Source of the DNA: Styela clava
Taxonomy: Eukaryota > Chordata > Ascidiacea > Stolidobranchia > Styelidae
Length of the DNA: 64,000 bases
Reading direction: 5' to 3'
Assembly (NCBI RefSeq): GCF_964204865.1
Contig: NC_135250.1
Span: forward strand, 27,643,395 to 27,707,394
The notes below the pieces were generated by a model. That model saw only the letters and a program-made list of their open reading frames with translations. It did no database searches and was not told the origin of the DNA. This document shows, in pieces, positions 38,601 to 50,500 of the stretch (its first letter is position 1; the number at the start of each line of letters is the position of its first letter). Both the position numbers and the translations under genes were made by a program.

Positions 38601-41600
38601 TTCAGAATATTGGCAGATGTTTCACACAGCACTGAATACAGCTCTAGACAAATACCCTACGATATGATAATACATGGGTAGGCTGATAGAATTCGTTGCT
38701 GCATTATTCCAATTAACTTTATTGTATACAAAGCACTTTATATGTTGGAATTAGGAATAATTTAGGTGATGAATTTTCGAAAAACTGTTGGAAAAAATGT
38801 AGGCTATCCGAAAGTAGGTCACACAAATCATTTGGAAAACCAGAATAAAAAATGAATCATTATGTAACACAAGTTCACATTATGTCACTGTTCATACACC
38901 AAACTGCAACATTGTGAAAATATAAATAAAAGCTTGTTTGAGGTATGGTTACTCACAATTCCATAATTATGGATATTCCCTATTCCCAATTTCAAACAAT
39001 GACTACATTGCATATACACAAGACATAAAGGGTAGTGATTAGTGGTGATTTATCTTTACTTCAGCAGAGTCTATCGAGCAACTGGGAGGGAAGTCACTTT
39101 TCAAAAAAGTGAAAATTTAGGAGAAATAAATAAAATTCCCCGATGTGTTATGTGTTAAGAATTAAAAGTTATATAAAACATTTGGGAAATGAATAAACAT
39201 ATATTATATTATTTGTTCTTGCAACATACTCTTACCATTACATACCTCTTACTATCTTTGATGGAATATTTGGATGTTTTGCCATTATTCTGTTACAAAT
39301 TTCATTCGCAGGATCATCCTCATCTTGTATACAGAAAATTATTTCATACTGAAAAAAAAAGTTTTATGTTAGCAATATGCTGCCTTTTAATAACATTTTT
39401 TGGGGAAAATAAAACAAAGTAATACTGAAACACAGTATATATTAATTAAGTGTTACCTAGTTAACAGTATTTCAAACATTTTCAAAAGCACCATGAACCA
39501 TCAATAAATACTGAATGGAGCAAGTTTTGAAAAAAAAAAGTTCAAATCTTGAAAAAAGTTATATAAAGGTGTGAAAAAAACTAAGTATTCGGTTGGGAAA
39601 CAAACTATAGTACCGAGAAATTCGCTTTGTGAATTGCGATATAAAAAAGGTAGATACTTCTGCAACACCTTGTATATATATGTTACATAGTAAAAGGTTA
39701 TGCACTCTACAATATTATTGATAAGGGTATAAACATCTTTATCAACAAGAAGACAAACCATAAAAATAAATCTGTGCAAAGTTAATTGAAAAGAAAATTC
39801 ACTTTCATCAAACATTCATGCCCAGATAGACTTCGTTAAGAAAGCTGATAATTATCAAGAAAATTAGGTCATTAAATTTTTATCACCAGACCAGTAGTAG
39901 GATATAAATGTAACTCAAGGCATGGATTATGTATCGGATCGTATTAACTTTAGGATCAATTGCTTAGTACAGATAATCTACTTTTCCAAGTGCATAATGA
40001 AATTTTTTTATTTTGATAATTTTTTAAATATGAAATATCGAAATGCTAATTTGGGTCTTGTTATTAAAATTGATTTCTGCACAGATTACTGTATATTCAG
40101 AATGGCTTATTATGCACACAAAGTTTAGGATTAGCATTGTATTATATGTTTTTTCTACAGTTCCTAGAAATTTAATTAAACCATTTTACCAGTTCCAGAA
40201 TCCAGTTAAGATAAAAAAAAAAAAGATATTAAGTCAGCACTCAGCACCCAGAGTGTAGCAACACTTGGAAAAATTTCAGTAATCAAAACATAAATATCCA
40301 ACCTGCCCACTCTGTGGAGTAATGATGCAGATACACCTAACACCAATTAATAATAGCCTATTATGTCAAAATCCAAATTTTAGAAATAAAATTATTACAA
40401 AAAATGTTAAAATGAATTTGAGGCCTATATATTTTCCCATTTTATTAGAACAGCACAGGTATTTCGCATTTATAACGATCAAAGTGAAAAATATTATTAT
40501 AAGATACGACTTTTAGTTTAAATACTTGATCTGGCTAAATTCATGATGTGAGAAAGAAACATATGGCTTCACTTTCGATGTGATAAGAAACTTGAAGGAA
40601 GACATTATAAGCATATGTGCCACAAAAGCCCACCATATTGATATCAGGCATACAGTGCATGAAATAGAAACCATAATAAAGATATGCAATCATGGTACAT
40701 GTACACCGTAATGTGTAGTAATATTCTGTTTCCTTCCTGAATTAATAAACATATGCTACCAAGAATGAATATCGTGAGCTATAAATTTTGTTGTAATGTA
40801 CCATACTTATTTCCTATTCTGCAGCATGCCTTCTACATATGGTTTACATGATTCATGCAAAGACAGCATGCATAGGATGTGCAATATCTTATCTCTCAAA
40901 AGATGGAATTTGACACCTCAGGATGTAATAAGGTTATTGTGTTGCTGGCTAGGCCTCTTAAATTCCCTCTCAAATTCTCCACATATCAAGTTGTCCAGTA
41001 TAAATTCTAATCCTGGTCAGACTATTTTGATAAATCAAAGTTTTGATTACACAGCAATAAGTAATTTTTGTGGATTTGGAAAAAAAAATGATAGAGGTAA
41101 AGACACAATAGTCATTCAGAAGTGAATGAGATTCTTTATTATTATTAAAAGCTTCGACACTCTTACTCGGAACATAGCTATATTTAAAAATAGCAACTGA
41201 TACCAAATGAGCCACTAATTTTTCAAAGAATAAATCTGGTTAGACGTTGCCATTATAATTTATTAGACCATGGCGAGACTGTGGGCATAGGGCCTTTATC
41301 TTCCATGCAAATACAGGTCAAATGCATTAACCCGTAGGTTAGGTTCAACAATTGCCTGACAAACAATGATAAGTACAAACCTCTGGATAATCAATTTCAA
41401 AAAATGACTCTAAATTTTCTTCAAGATTAGAATCTGCTCCTTTTAAAGGTTTTAATATAGAAACACCTTGAAGTTCTGCTTTCATCAATTCCGGAGGTTT
41501 CCGATTCATATAAAGTTTCCTGGAAAGAAAAAGAAATATTGGTAAAACACACTGAATTCTTCAGGCTATAAAAATAAACCAAGTTTCAGTATCCCATTAT

Positions 41601-42132
41601 ATATTGTCAAAATGGGAAGATAAAATGCAGGAATGATAACAACAATGGTTTAGTTCAGGGGTGTGCAATCTTCAATTCAGGAGGGCCAAATACAAATAAC
41701 TGGCCAAAACCGCGGGCCGCCCCGGCCGCTTTGCACAAGCTAGCTGTTAGGGCATTGTAACGACATGGGTATGTATAGATATTAAATTAAAGGCTTCGCA
41801 CCGCAAAGGAACCAGATTGAACTAAATTGAAAACTCAGTTTTCAGGTCGTACACCATTCAAAATTGGCATATCTCCGTGGGCCGCTCTATTTTTACTTGT
41901 GGCCGCATTTGGCCCGCGAGCCGCAGGTTGCACACCCCTGCTTTAGTGTGTATTCCTACTGTTCATTTACACCACAATCAGAAATTTTTAAAGCAAAAAA
42001 TAAAGAAAAAGCTGATACTTACGCGTATGTATAAGATATCAAGTGCATTATATACAAAACAATATTTAACACAATTCCAAAAGCACAGAATGCTTCGACA
42101 ACGTACAAGAAGGATATCCACCACCACGACAT
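20461..42132 (-). CDS. UGCG: Ceramide glucosyltransferase (8 exons)
   Basis: Spliced CDS from exons 42023-42132, 41381-41519, 39246-39348, 35199-35413, 34226-34407, 31963-32049, 21585-21774 and 20461-20631. Every junction is GT-AG with matching phase, giving 398 residues, close to the roughly 394 of vertebrate UGCG. The enzyme transfers glucose from UDP-glucose to ceramide on the cytosolic face of the Golgi, the first step of glucosphingolipid synthesis. Seen in order: an N-terminal membrane helix (about 7-33), LKPLKG, the D1 region CIQDEDDP (D92), the D2 region ICDAGIRV (D147), a conserved His and Cys (H196, C210), the D3 region IAEDYF (D240), the RxxRW motif at 276-280, C-terminal membrane segments and the ending [18 protein letters not shown]. 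All family-21 glycosyltransferase signatures are intact, so an active enzyme is expected. The introns are long for such a gene (up to 10.2 kb) and rich in transposons. Confidence 0.97.
20877..21164. mobile_element. hAT-like element in UGCG intron 7
   Basis: CTGTGGTTCTCAAAC at the left and GTTTGAGAACAGAACTG at the right form inverted ends around GGGGCGCAGAC and GGGGCGCAAAT subterminal repeats. The target duplication is not clear. Confidence 0.6.
21258..21462 (+). mobile_element. MITE family A, copy 3
   Basis: Holds GTACCAGGTCAGGGTTAGGC and ends GGTACACATACTACTGAGCGCC. It lies in UGCG intron 7, about 120 bases from exon 7. The flanks match in only 5 of 8 bases. Confidence 0.8.
21585..21774 (-). 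CDS. UGCG: UGCG exon 7
   Basis: Encodes [10 protein letters not shown], the LEPFSECF segment and two hydrophobic helices up to DYMFFRALE. The acceptor is GTTACAG|G and the donor GAG|GTTTGT, phase 0, the same donor sequence as exon 2. Confidence 0.96.
23487..23733 (+). mobile_element. Repeat family B, copy 3, in UGCG intron 6
   Basis: Contains AGCAGGCCAT, CAATCTCAACAAATTCCTTG and GATTGTGGCAGCAT and ends TTTGCCCATGTC, in step with copy 2. Confidence 0.8.
24850..25160. mobile_element. hAT-like element in UGCG intron 6
   Basis: The ends CAGTGGTTCTCGAAC and TTTGAAAACCACTG are inverted. The subterminal regions are GC-rich (CGCGCCCC, GGGGTGCGCACC). The flanks CTCTAGAA and CTATGAAA match in 5 of 8 bases. 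Confidence 0.75.
25912..27404. mobile_element. 1.5-kb hAT-like element with perfect duplication, UGCG intron 6
   Basis: The ends are CAGGGGTCACCAAACT and its exact complement AGTTTGGTGACCCCTG. ATTTAGGG flanks both sides exactly (25,904-25,911 and 27,405-27,412). The termini carry CGGCCCGC motifs. No transposase frame is intact over 1,493 bases, so it is non-autonomous or decayed. Confidence 0.92.
31703..31921. repeat. Minisatellite in UGCG intron 6
   Basis: Seven units centred on CTGAGCGAGTGTGTATGAG. CTGAG starts at 31,710, 743, 774, 807, 838, 871 and 904, so units measure 33, 31, 33, 31, 33 and 33 bases. It starts 42 bases past the exon 6 donor. On the minus strand it stays open in two frames by chance of its unit length. 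Confidence 0.93.
31963..32049 (-). CDS. UGCG: UGCG exon 6
   Basis: A short exon of 87 bases encoding [21 protein letters not shown] and KRMS. With the next exon it completes the RxxRW motif. The acceptor is TATTTTCAG|T and the donor TCGAG|GTAAAT. It is easily missed because a longer open frame in another register overlaps it. Confidence 0.93.
32151..32240 (+). mobile_element. MITE family A, copy 4 (5' half only)
   Basis: Starts GGTACTCCCGTAGTGTGTGT and stops after CTATTACGAGTTCGAG. The 3' half is missing. It lies in UGCG intron 5. Confidence 0.8.
33047..33323. repeat. Direct tandem duplication in UGCG intron 5
   Basis: Two units of about 136 and 141 bases start with CACAAGAATTCAATGGGATA and contain AACTCTCTTTATTAATAATT and CCGGCCATYCATYGAA. 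They differ by scattered substitutions and small indels. Confidence 0.9.
34226..34407 (-). CDS. UGCG: UGCG exon 5 (D3 motif)
   Basis: Encodes [18 protein letters not shown] and [12 protein letters not shown]196 and C210 align with mammalian His-193 and Cys-207, reported near the UDP-glucose and inhibitor site. The acceptor is TTGTTTAG|AT and the donor GATAA|GTAAGT, phase 2. Confidence 0.97.
35199..35413 (-). CDS. UGCG: UGCG exon 4 (D2 motif)
   Basis: Encodes [15 protein letters not shown], then [10 protein letters not shown] with D147, then ALVHAVPY. The acceptor is CTTTTTCAG|GT and the donor GAAAAG|GTAACA, phase 0. Confidence 0.97.
35536..37178 (+). mobile_element. MITE family A, copy 5, interrupted by a hAT-type insertion
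   Basis: The left part is 35,536-35,728 and the right part 37,132-37,178, with a 1.4-kb element between. The flanks GAATTGTG and GACTTGTG match in 7 of 8 bases, giving the MITE's own target duplication. It lies in UGCG intron 3. Confidence 0.88.
35729..37123. mobile_element. 1.4-kb hAT-like element inserted in a MITE
   Basis: The ends CATAGGTTCTCAAAGT and AAGTTTGAGAACCCCTG are inverted. AAGTAGGC flanks both sides exactly (35,721-35,728 and 37,124-37,131). The left subterminal region repeats GGGGCTCCGCGAG. The short open frames inside do not resemble a transposase I know. Confidence 0.92.
39246..39348 (-). CDS. UGCG: UGCG exon 3 (D1 motif)
   Basis: Encodes [13 protein letters not shown] and the following helix. 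D92 is the first conserved aspartate, in the UDP-glucose site. The acceptor is TTTTTTTCAG|T and the donor AGAG|GTATGT, phase 1. Confidence 0.96.
41381..41519 (-). CDS. UGCG: UGCG exon 2
   Basis: Encodes residues 37-83, including [12 protein letters not shown], which matches the UGCG family, and FFEIDYPE. The acceptor is TTTCCAG|G and the donor GAG|GTTTGT, phase 0. Confidence 0.96.
41656..41940. mobile_element. Short hAT-like element in UGCG intron 1
   Basis: The ends CAGGGGTGTGCAA and TTGCACACCCCTG are perfect complements. The flanks GTTTAGTT and CTTTAGTG match in 6 of 8 bases. It occupies 285 of the 503 bases of intron 1. Confidence 0.85.
42023..42132 (-). CDS. UGCG: UGCG exon 1
   Basis: Begins ATG TCG TGG and encodes the N-terminal signal-anchor helix ending MHLISYTYA. 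The donor is TACGC|GTAAGT, phase 2. The ATG aligns with the vertebrate start to within a few residues. Confidence 0.93.
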
Positions 42133-42291
42133 AATCCTGTGGAATTATTCAAAAACCCTAACCTTTAATAAATTAAATTTAAATATTCTGAATGAAGAAA
42201 GGAATACACATAAGACAAGCCCTAATCAACAATTGTATGGCGTTGCCCTGTTTATTCGATATGAAGCAGTGGGGTATATCATGTATACTAG

Positions 42292-43064
42292 GGCCAACCT
42301 GTTTTCAATCGCGATCGACTAAAATCTTTAAAACAGCTCGCGATCGAATGTTCCGCAATACGGTCCCACACAAAAACGAATGAGTACTGGATATGCAGAT
42401 AGATCCACACACGCATACAAAAAAATCATACAACGCAAACACATACAAAAATTCCACATTCTGACATTCATAATAAAATCGACACAAAATTTGTGTGTTT
42501 TATGTTCTATTTAAGTTGTTGATTTGATTATTTAATTTTATTCGGAGTAAATGCTTCATCATTCATTTGAGATTTATTCAAATCCTGAAATCATAAAATT
42601 CAGATAGGCTATACAGCTATAAGGCGTGCCTAATTTTTAGTCATAAGTGTCGGAAATTTTTCAAGAAACCTTGCAAAGTATTTGTGTATTACTGTATTAT
42701 CTAAACAGCGAAAAATAAATATTCTCAAACCATGAATGTTACATGACTGCTCAAACTTTAGTATCTAATTTACAATTTCTTCAAAGTCTGAAAGTGGGAT
42801 TTTTCGCTTGCTTAGAAGTAGAAAAAAGTGCATTTGTTACGTACAAATATGCTCTCTCAGGCTTGCCCAAACTCAAATACTGTATGTGAATATTGTATTT
42901 TGCGCATGTACAGCACTGAATTCCACCTGTTTTAAAACACAAAACTGGTTCAAGACAATTTTTGGGGGTACTTTATTAAAATTCACTCAACACTGCAACA
43001 TCAGACGCGATCGACTGCTCGAGACATGGCGATCAACCGGTCGATCGCAATCGACGAGTTGGCC
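42292..43064. mobile_element. Inverted-repeat element upstream of UGCG
   Basis: GGCCAAC with CGATCGAC-rich sequence at the left is mirrored by GGTCGATCGCAATCGACGAG and GTTGGCC at the right. The ends carry several CGATCG palindromes in an otherwise CG-poor region. No matching flanks were found. It lies 160 bases upstream of the UGCG start codon and may bound its promoter. Confidence 0.6.
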
Positions 43065-44043
43065 ACAGTTTGGGTGTGAACATATTTAAAAGCTAAAAAC
43101 TTTTTTCAATACAATTTTAATGTTAGAATATTTATTTTTCAACCGTTTCTAACTTCATTTCTCAGTTTCTGCATTTTTAGATTTTATTTTGAATTTTTTT
43201 GCCAGGATGCTGTGGTAAGTTACATTAGCCCAATACATTGTCAGTGCTTACACCAATACACAGTTTTACAGCACGTTATTTCAGTATTTTTGCTTGTTTC
43301 TGTGTTCTGCAAAATCTCTCGCTGTCCCGCTGTCTGCGGGTCTGGAGTAGACTATTGCTAACTGCTGAACTGGTTTATATATCTGTCATTAGACTATCCT
43401 CTTTTTTACATCTTCATAACAAATAAAATAAATACAACTTTCCACGTATTTCCTATATCGCTATATAACTTACACTAAACTTTCCGATAAACTGACAAAA
43501 AGTAAAACGCTCGCCAGGCTCCGCGCAGCAAACTGAATCGCAGGCGGCACCCAGTTGAAAGTCTCGAGTGGTATCATGCGTGACGTGACCGATGTCGCGT
43601 GACCACGAGTAACTGAATATAACCCTTTTACAACTGAACAATATTCTTAACACCTAAAAACACTAATGGCCAATTCTCTAATACGTATGAAAGTGCCATG
43701 GGTTTTAAATTCGTATTAACGATATATTCATACGTATAAATATATAAGTATATGTGAGATATATTCAATTTTTTTGTTAAGAAAGACGTCATGTGCGAGG
43801 TGAAGGTTAACAATTTCGCAACGCCGGTTGCCTTGTCAGCGGCAATGCCAGAATGACGTAATTTCAAAATACGTCAAATTATCACGTGGAATGCTAATAC
43901 TATATTTCACATGATCGTGATGTTGTTATTGGTGGTGACGTTTGAGAGTCGAATTGAACCTCAACTTCCGCAATATTTCAACATCGGCAGATTTTAACTG
44001 ACGAATAAGGTGAATAAATAAGGAATTTTAAGGGACCTATAAA

Positions 44044-44513
44044 TAGGGTTACCACATTTTTGTGACTTCAAATCGGGACGGCTCGAAAGACAACGATCCC
44101 TTAGCTGTGATTTTATAACTTCACATTTTCCGATTTTACTACATAGGCCTACATTTAAAGCTGTCTCGGCTGTCTTTATTGCCCATATTGTTATCGAAAT
44201 TTCATGCGCATATTCTCTGTCCAAATATCGGGTTCAGTTCAAAAAATAGGAAGGGATTGACGTTAACGATACCGGTACAAATAATTCGAATTTAGACTAA
44301 CTAGTATTGGTTTTTCATGCGATACGTCTGCCATGAATGGGAATCAGCGGGAAACGAACGCATTCACCTTCAGTAAGTAGGCTAGCGCTGCGCTACACAG
44401 AAACAACAGTAACGAGAACATGTTTGTGTATTATGCTGGAAAAGCGGGACTTTTGGCTGACTTATCGGGACGGCGGGACTGTCCCGCCTAAAGCGGGACG
44501 TATGGTAAGCCTA
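44044..44513. mobile_element. 470-bp inverted-repeat element
   Basis: TAGGGTTACCACAT at the left and ATGGTAAGCCTA at the right are inverted ends. The flanks CCTATAAA and CCTTTATA match in 6 of 8 bases. Repeated GCGGGAC motifs lie near the right end. Confidence 0.65.
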
Positions 44514-46421
44514 CCTTTATACCGAGCAGTAAATGTCACACCAATTCGACGATAATAATATGAGTGAATTGAAAGTTTGGTTTCTATTTCTTGCAAGTAG
44601 GGCCATATTGAGACTTTCCAATACCCACTCGAATAATAAGGTTGTGTATTTTAATATGGAAATGAAAGAGATCAGCCTGAAATCCGTTAAGCGTTCCAAC
44701 TAATAAGACATTTGTCGAAATCAGCTCTTTTAGGACGGTGTCAAGATGGATGAGTTACTTTGTATTGTAGCCCACCGCATTTCACTAACGATAATGTATG
44801 TACTGTATTGCACCCACGTCATAGTCTCATAAAAAAGCAGGGGCTTGTTTAAAAGAAAATCGTAAAAAAAATACAAGTGAACCGACCACTCAACATTGCC
44901 TTTTATCTTTTCAACATAAATTATTACATTTTTAGATGAGTGACAGCAGCTTAAGTAATAAAAGGTAAAAACGAATACACTCCGGACAACATTTAACACG
45001 ACTAAAACGATACTAAACGCAAACCGAAATAAATTCAACTTTACCATCTGAAGTCAAATGACAACTCGTACCTTGAATATGATTACGCGTCATTTCAATT
45101 TGTGAAATTATTTATATATGCGTATGCATGCTAATTAGGCCTACATCATCACATGATCGAGAAGTGGCGTGATAATAGTGTGCTAATATTTATAAATAAA
45201 CGATACTATACATAATCATCAAAAGCACGAGTTTTGGCAAAATTGATAAGGGTAATTTACTACACCAAGAATAATAAGGATACCGAATTTCCATAAAATC
45301 TGACTATAATAACATCTATCTACTCAAAAAAGTTATTTATTATTATGATTGAGCGCGATGCAAGCTTATGTAGCCTACGCAAAATAATAGTTTCATCATT
45401 TTCCATCACCAAAATACAAAGCATAAATATATCACTATCTCTCAAAAGATTTCTAGAACTTTAAAAAGCGCTGAATATAAAAGTACCAACAATCTACAGA
45501 GTAGAAGTTGCCTACTGTTGATAACGACCAATGATTATGGCTCGTTTTTAACAAGTAGACAACTTCATGTTGAAATTTTCCATGGCCTAAACCCCTCCAG
45601 TGATAATTCCATGAATATGATATTTCATTTTGAAGAAAGATTACAGTCTAAGCAAATTATTAAGCAATATTCGTTTGTTCTCTATAAATTTTACCCCAAG
45701 AACTAGGGTTTTGTTTTTATCAACCAAAAAAAAAACATCGTGTCTTAATAAAAGGGCTTGTTTTAAATCAATTTTTTCCGCATTTTTTATTGAGATACCC
45801 CTTGCACCGCCGCGAAACTACGACAAAACGTTGCATTCTGGCAGCTGCACACGCCGCCGGAAATATAATTTGAAAAATGTAAGTAAAAATTCTTATTTTG
45901 AATTTTACTTCTATTGCGTACATTTACGTTTGTATCTCCATTAAAGTAAGATAACATTTAAACCGGAATGTGCATCCGAGATAGTGTGCAGAGAGACGTT
46001 TTGAATGAGAAATATCATGAAACTTGGCTCACGAGCCTACTACAAAAGAAATTAGATCAAGGGCAGCCTTTGGCAAAACGAGTGGGTCGCGATAATGAAG
46101 AATATGCTTACATCGGCGGCAATCTACTGATATAAACGATGAGACACCCTGGCCTAGCCTATGCTAATTGATGTAAGAGTCCTCTGATGCAAAGACGCCA
46201 CAACTAATCTGGTATGACGCCATAATATGGATTTGACATTTTTCTCATAAAATGAAGGCATTATTACGGTTAATACTGCTCGGTTAATTTATGCTTAGCA
46301 TACTTTGTTTTAAAGGTTGAAGTGAAGGTTTGGTTTTTCAAGGTTATACAAACTCATTTATTCGATCGCATTTTAATTTTCGCTAGGTGGTTTCGTCGCA
46401 AGCAGGGTCGTTCACGTAATG

Positions 46422-46510
46422 CAGGGGTTCCCAACGTTGATAGACCGCGGGCCACATTTTGAACAGAAGGACATTCGCGGACCAGAACAGAATAATTTGA
46501 AAAATAGGGA
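46422..46510. mobile_element. Solo end of a hAT-like element
   Basis: CAGGGGTTCCCAACGTTG followed by GACCGCGGGCCACATTTTG is a typical terminal and subterminal pattern. A partner end was not found within 1.5 kb. Confidence 0.4.
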
Positions 46511-47524
46511 CTAAAATATGCCGAAAGCTGGATTTTAAATACACCTAGCATCGCAGTTTGGCATGTGATAAAATTAATAATTATAATAGTTCGGTGATAG
46601 AATGAATACCCGAGAAATAACAAGCACGTCTTTCAACAAAGAATTTGCAACTGATAGCGACCAATGAAGCTACTTGCTCATCTGGCATACGACCACGTAT
46701 AAATGACTACTTATTATTTGTTTTGTTACACAAAAAACATCCCAATGTATATAAATATAAAAAAAACGAAATGCCAACATAATTTAGTTGTGTATTTTTG
46801 TAGATACGTGTAATTAGGGTTGCTCAAAATCAGATGTTCAAAACGATGCTCCAGTTTGGTAGGTACATTGTATTCGCAATTCGCTGCATTCAAGTGATTA
46901 TCTGCCAGTCTGGGTCGATGTAACGATGCTCATAATTGTGTTGTTAGAAAGACTGATGCTGAAAAATTTACTTCTTATATCAGGAGAAATGACATCCAAT
47001 TCTCTTTAGCGATGTTGTGGGCTATAATATAACTGGCTAATAACGTGGATTCACTTTCCTTCGACATTTATTTGTTTGACTTTAGCAAGGAGAATGAATT
47101 GCCAATGAGATGAGTCGCGCGTTCCATCTCAATTTTGCACCGTAAACTCGCGTCTAGCAACTTTTTATCTGGAGGGACGTTCTGTGCCTTCATTTTAATA
47201 AAACCAAACACACTTCTACTTTCAGACGTGGGACATGTGACACCAATGGCGAATCGCATATCTGAAGTAGCAACCAAAAGCATGGAACAATAAATTGTTT
47301 TATTTTTTTTATGCTTTTTTATGCTATATATCTTCCTTAATTAAAATAAAAAAGGCCACCAATACAACATAACAATTAGAACGGTAAACTCTCATTTTCT
47401 AATATCTCTGAAGTACGTGAGCTCACAGTATTTTGATTACTTTTTGGTTTTCCCGACTGCGGCACGCAAGTCATCCTCAAAAAATTTATGGGGCTCTTCA
47501 ATCTCGCAACCTTGGACCACCCTG

Positions 47525-47548
47525 ATATATATATATATATATATATAC
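47525..47548. repeat. (AT)n microsatellite
   Basis: About 12 uninterrupted AT units. Confidence 0.9.
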
Positions 47549-50500
47549 GAAATTCGTATTACGAATTAGGTAATATTGATATATTATACACCAATGTTAT
47601 TTTGATTAGAATTAAACTTCTTTCCTCAATTCTATGTAATCGAGTTGCAAATGCCAAAAACAGATCAGTATTATTATCGAACAATTCGATATTAGTATAT
47701 TTAGTTCAGGATTACTGCTCGTATCATGGTAATCATCTTTCATTGTTTACCTTACGAATATGCAATTCATAGCATAGTCTCTTTTTAAACCCTAAGCCCA
47801 ATTCGATAATTACTAATTTGGTATTCTAAAACGATGCGGAGGTGTTTTTCTCAAATCTCACATTTTTGCATTGGTACATTAGCATTAGCTTTATACAAAA
47901 GATCCAAAATTAAAGAAGTCTTTCTGAATTCGTTGATGAGATAAAATTTGAAAACAGGACAACAGTAGGAACTTTGCAGCACGCGGAAGAACTAGAGTCG
48001 CAACTTGGTAAATTCCTTTCTTCGCCTATTTTTTAATTAACTCCTAATTCCTCCCTGCTAAGCATAAAACTACTTTATTTATTCAATTTTTAATGAACCC
48101 TTTGCTAGTGTTATGATCAAGTCGCACTCTCATTTTCGTAAAGTTTAAGTAGTTTATCATGTGTTTATGAATAAGTATCATAGTATACTATTGAAAAATT
48201 TTCTACGTCCCCCTTGTGGGGCGCGCCTCGCCGTTCGAGAACCACTGTACTAGAGACTTGAGTACTACGTATGGCTATTCCAGATCGGAAACAACTCCCC
48301 ATTTCTTGGCATGGTTACTGTTTTTAAGCGAGATGCTTTCGCGGCGGGAGTTGTGAACCATTATGACACAATTATTAGAAACTTTGGTGATCGTTCTTGG
48401 CGTATTTGCAAAGTTCTGTCCAACAAGCCGTTATCGCAATACTCGGGCTTGTCCATGGGACATATTTTTCTGTCCCATTCTCATTCCATAGCAATTATGC
48501 CCGCCCCATCCAATGGGATTCGCATTAGAATAAAATTCAATAAAAATTGTTAAATTTTGGTTTAGCGTCTACTAAATAGGAGGACTACATGTACGAAGAC
48601 ACATGCAAAACAACAAAATTTACTTTGTTAGCTTTATATTCATAACTATTATACATGTGTTCATCAGCCCCTTCATGAAGTATATTATTGTAAATGCTTA
48701 ATATATTTTGCTCCTCATAACTAACGAGAGAGCTATGCTCAAATATATGTACACGAAGTCCATAACGATATGTTTTGCCATCATTTCCCCGAAAAACATA
48801 CGGTTTTCGTGTCCCATAGAAAATAGAAAAACGTGTGCTGTCCCATCCCATGACGTTACCCATGGACAAGCCTGGCAATACTACACTCGTTTTATTTACG
48901 CCACTTCGCGACTTACGTAAAATTGGCATGGCGTTATTTATTCGAGAACTGTTCCCTGTTAAAGCTGTTTTGAGCGTTTGTTCACTTGCCTTGACACAAC
49001 GAGATGTTTAAGATTCTTTAATTAATAATCTATTACTCATCTTTTTTGCAATATATATATATGTACGATCATATGAACGTTTTCAAATAGGAACGAAACG
49101 ATTCCAATATTATGGAACTTTTGTTACTATATATACCACTCTCGTTACTCGTACATATAGTTAAGACCGGGTGTTTCAAAACACTGTTATATATGTCAAA
49201 ACAGCGATGTTTCTCCTTTCAAACCGGATATTTATGAAGTCATAGGAAATATAAACTGAAATTCATAGGAGTAATATGTTTTGACTTAACACAAAATATG
49301 ACAACGCCGTCACTTTTGTCGAAACTTATTTCAGATGCGATTGAATCCGCTGGTTCCGTAGGATTTGTTGCAACGGACAGAGTAGCAATTGAGCTCACCC
49401 ATTACATGAGACGCAATGCTACTGAAAACGATCCACGCACATGGTGATGGCGTGATAATAAAATGTGTTATTCTAATTCGCCAGCAGTTTGCCCTCAATA
49501 TATCAGTTCCAGCAACCTCAACTGCCGATGAAAGAGATTTCATGACTGTGGGCAATACCGCCAGAGAATTGACTTCATTGTGATTTTGAAGGGAAATGCT
49601 GATTTGTTACTGCATGATATATTAATTAGGTGAAAGTGGCTACCTTCCTCTCACGTTTTTCTGATTGTTCAGCAGTTTTTTTTCTTTTCATTCACATGTA
49701 CAGCTTGTGAATTTTTACTTTCACAATCCGTTGTTGTATTTTCCCCGAGCTATTCAAACACTGTTTTGTCATCAAGCAGAAACATTTGTTGAGAAATTAC
49801 GTGCATGTGCTTAGTATTATTATTATTCCATGCTCTCGAATTAGCTTCAGGTGCTTACTTTATCATGGATTTATTATACTTGCTATTATACATGAAATTC
49901 GGTGTGTAATATTGGTGCGATGTTTTTATGTTTGCGACAAACTTGTTTGGTTCCGAAATACCGATGTTTCGAAAATGCCCAGCCCTACCTATAATATAAC
50001 ATTTCCGTGGTGAATGGTATGCTTGACAAATAATAAGATTCGGGCTCAACTACACCTCAATCATAAAGATTGCTTCTCAAAACAATTATTATACAATGAA
50101 CAGTTCATGAAGTACACGCGTTGTGTTCGGGATTTCGGCTCTTTTTTTGTTCCGTTGCATGGCATAATTCAAATAAAATCCTGTCACTATATAGTTTATT
50201 CTAATTTTAAAACTATTAAAAATGATCAATCCCGCCTCATACTCACTACGTCAATGTTCATCAGAATACAAAAAATTTCATTCGGTTTAAGGAACTCCGT
50301 TTTATACGAATAATAATAAACACTGCAGTAACAAAATTATAAAGAAACAGACTTGAAAAAAAAAAATTAATCACAATGGTTCTTGGCAATATAACCTGTT
50401 GTATAAAAGTAAGTTGTAATGAAAAAATAAAGATTAAGTTACAATGTCACTTGTTTGAGCGGCGTTTGGAAATACATGATTTGGATACGCCTTGTATAGG

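Noticed and set aside
40796..41125. 109-residue open frame on the plus strand in UGCG intron 2
   Set aside because: No recognisable family and AT-rich codons typical of chance frames here.
48435..48885. Possible long palindrome around GGCTTGTCCATGGG
   Set aside because: Only about 15 bases match between the arms; too short to call an element.
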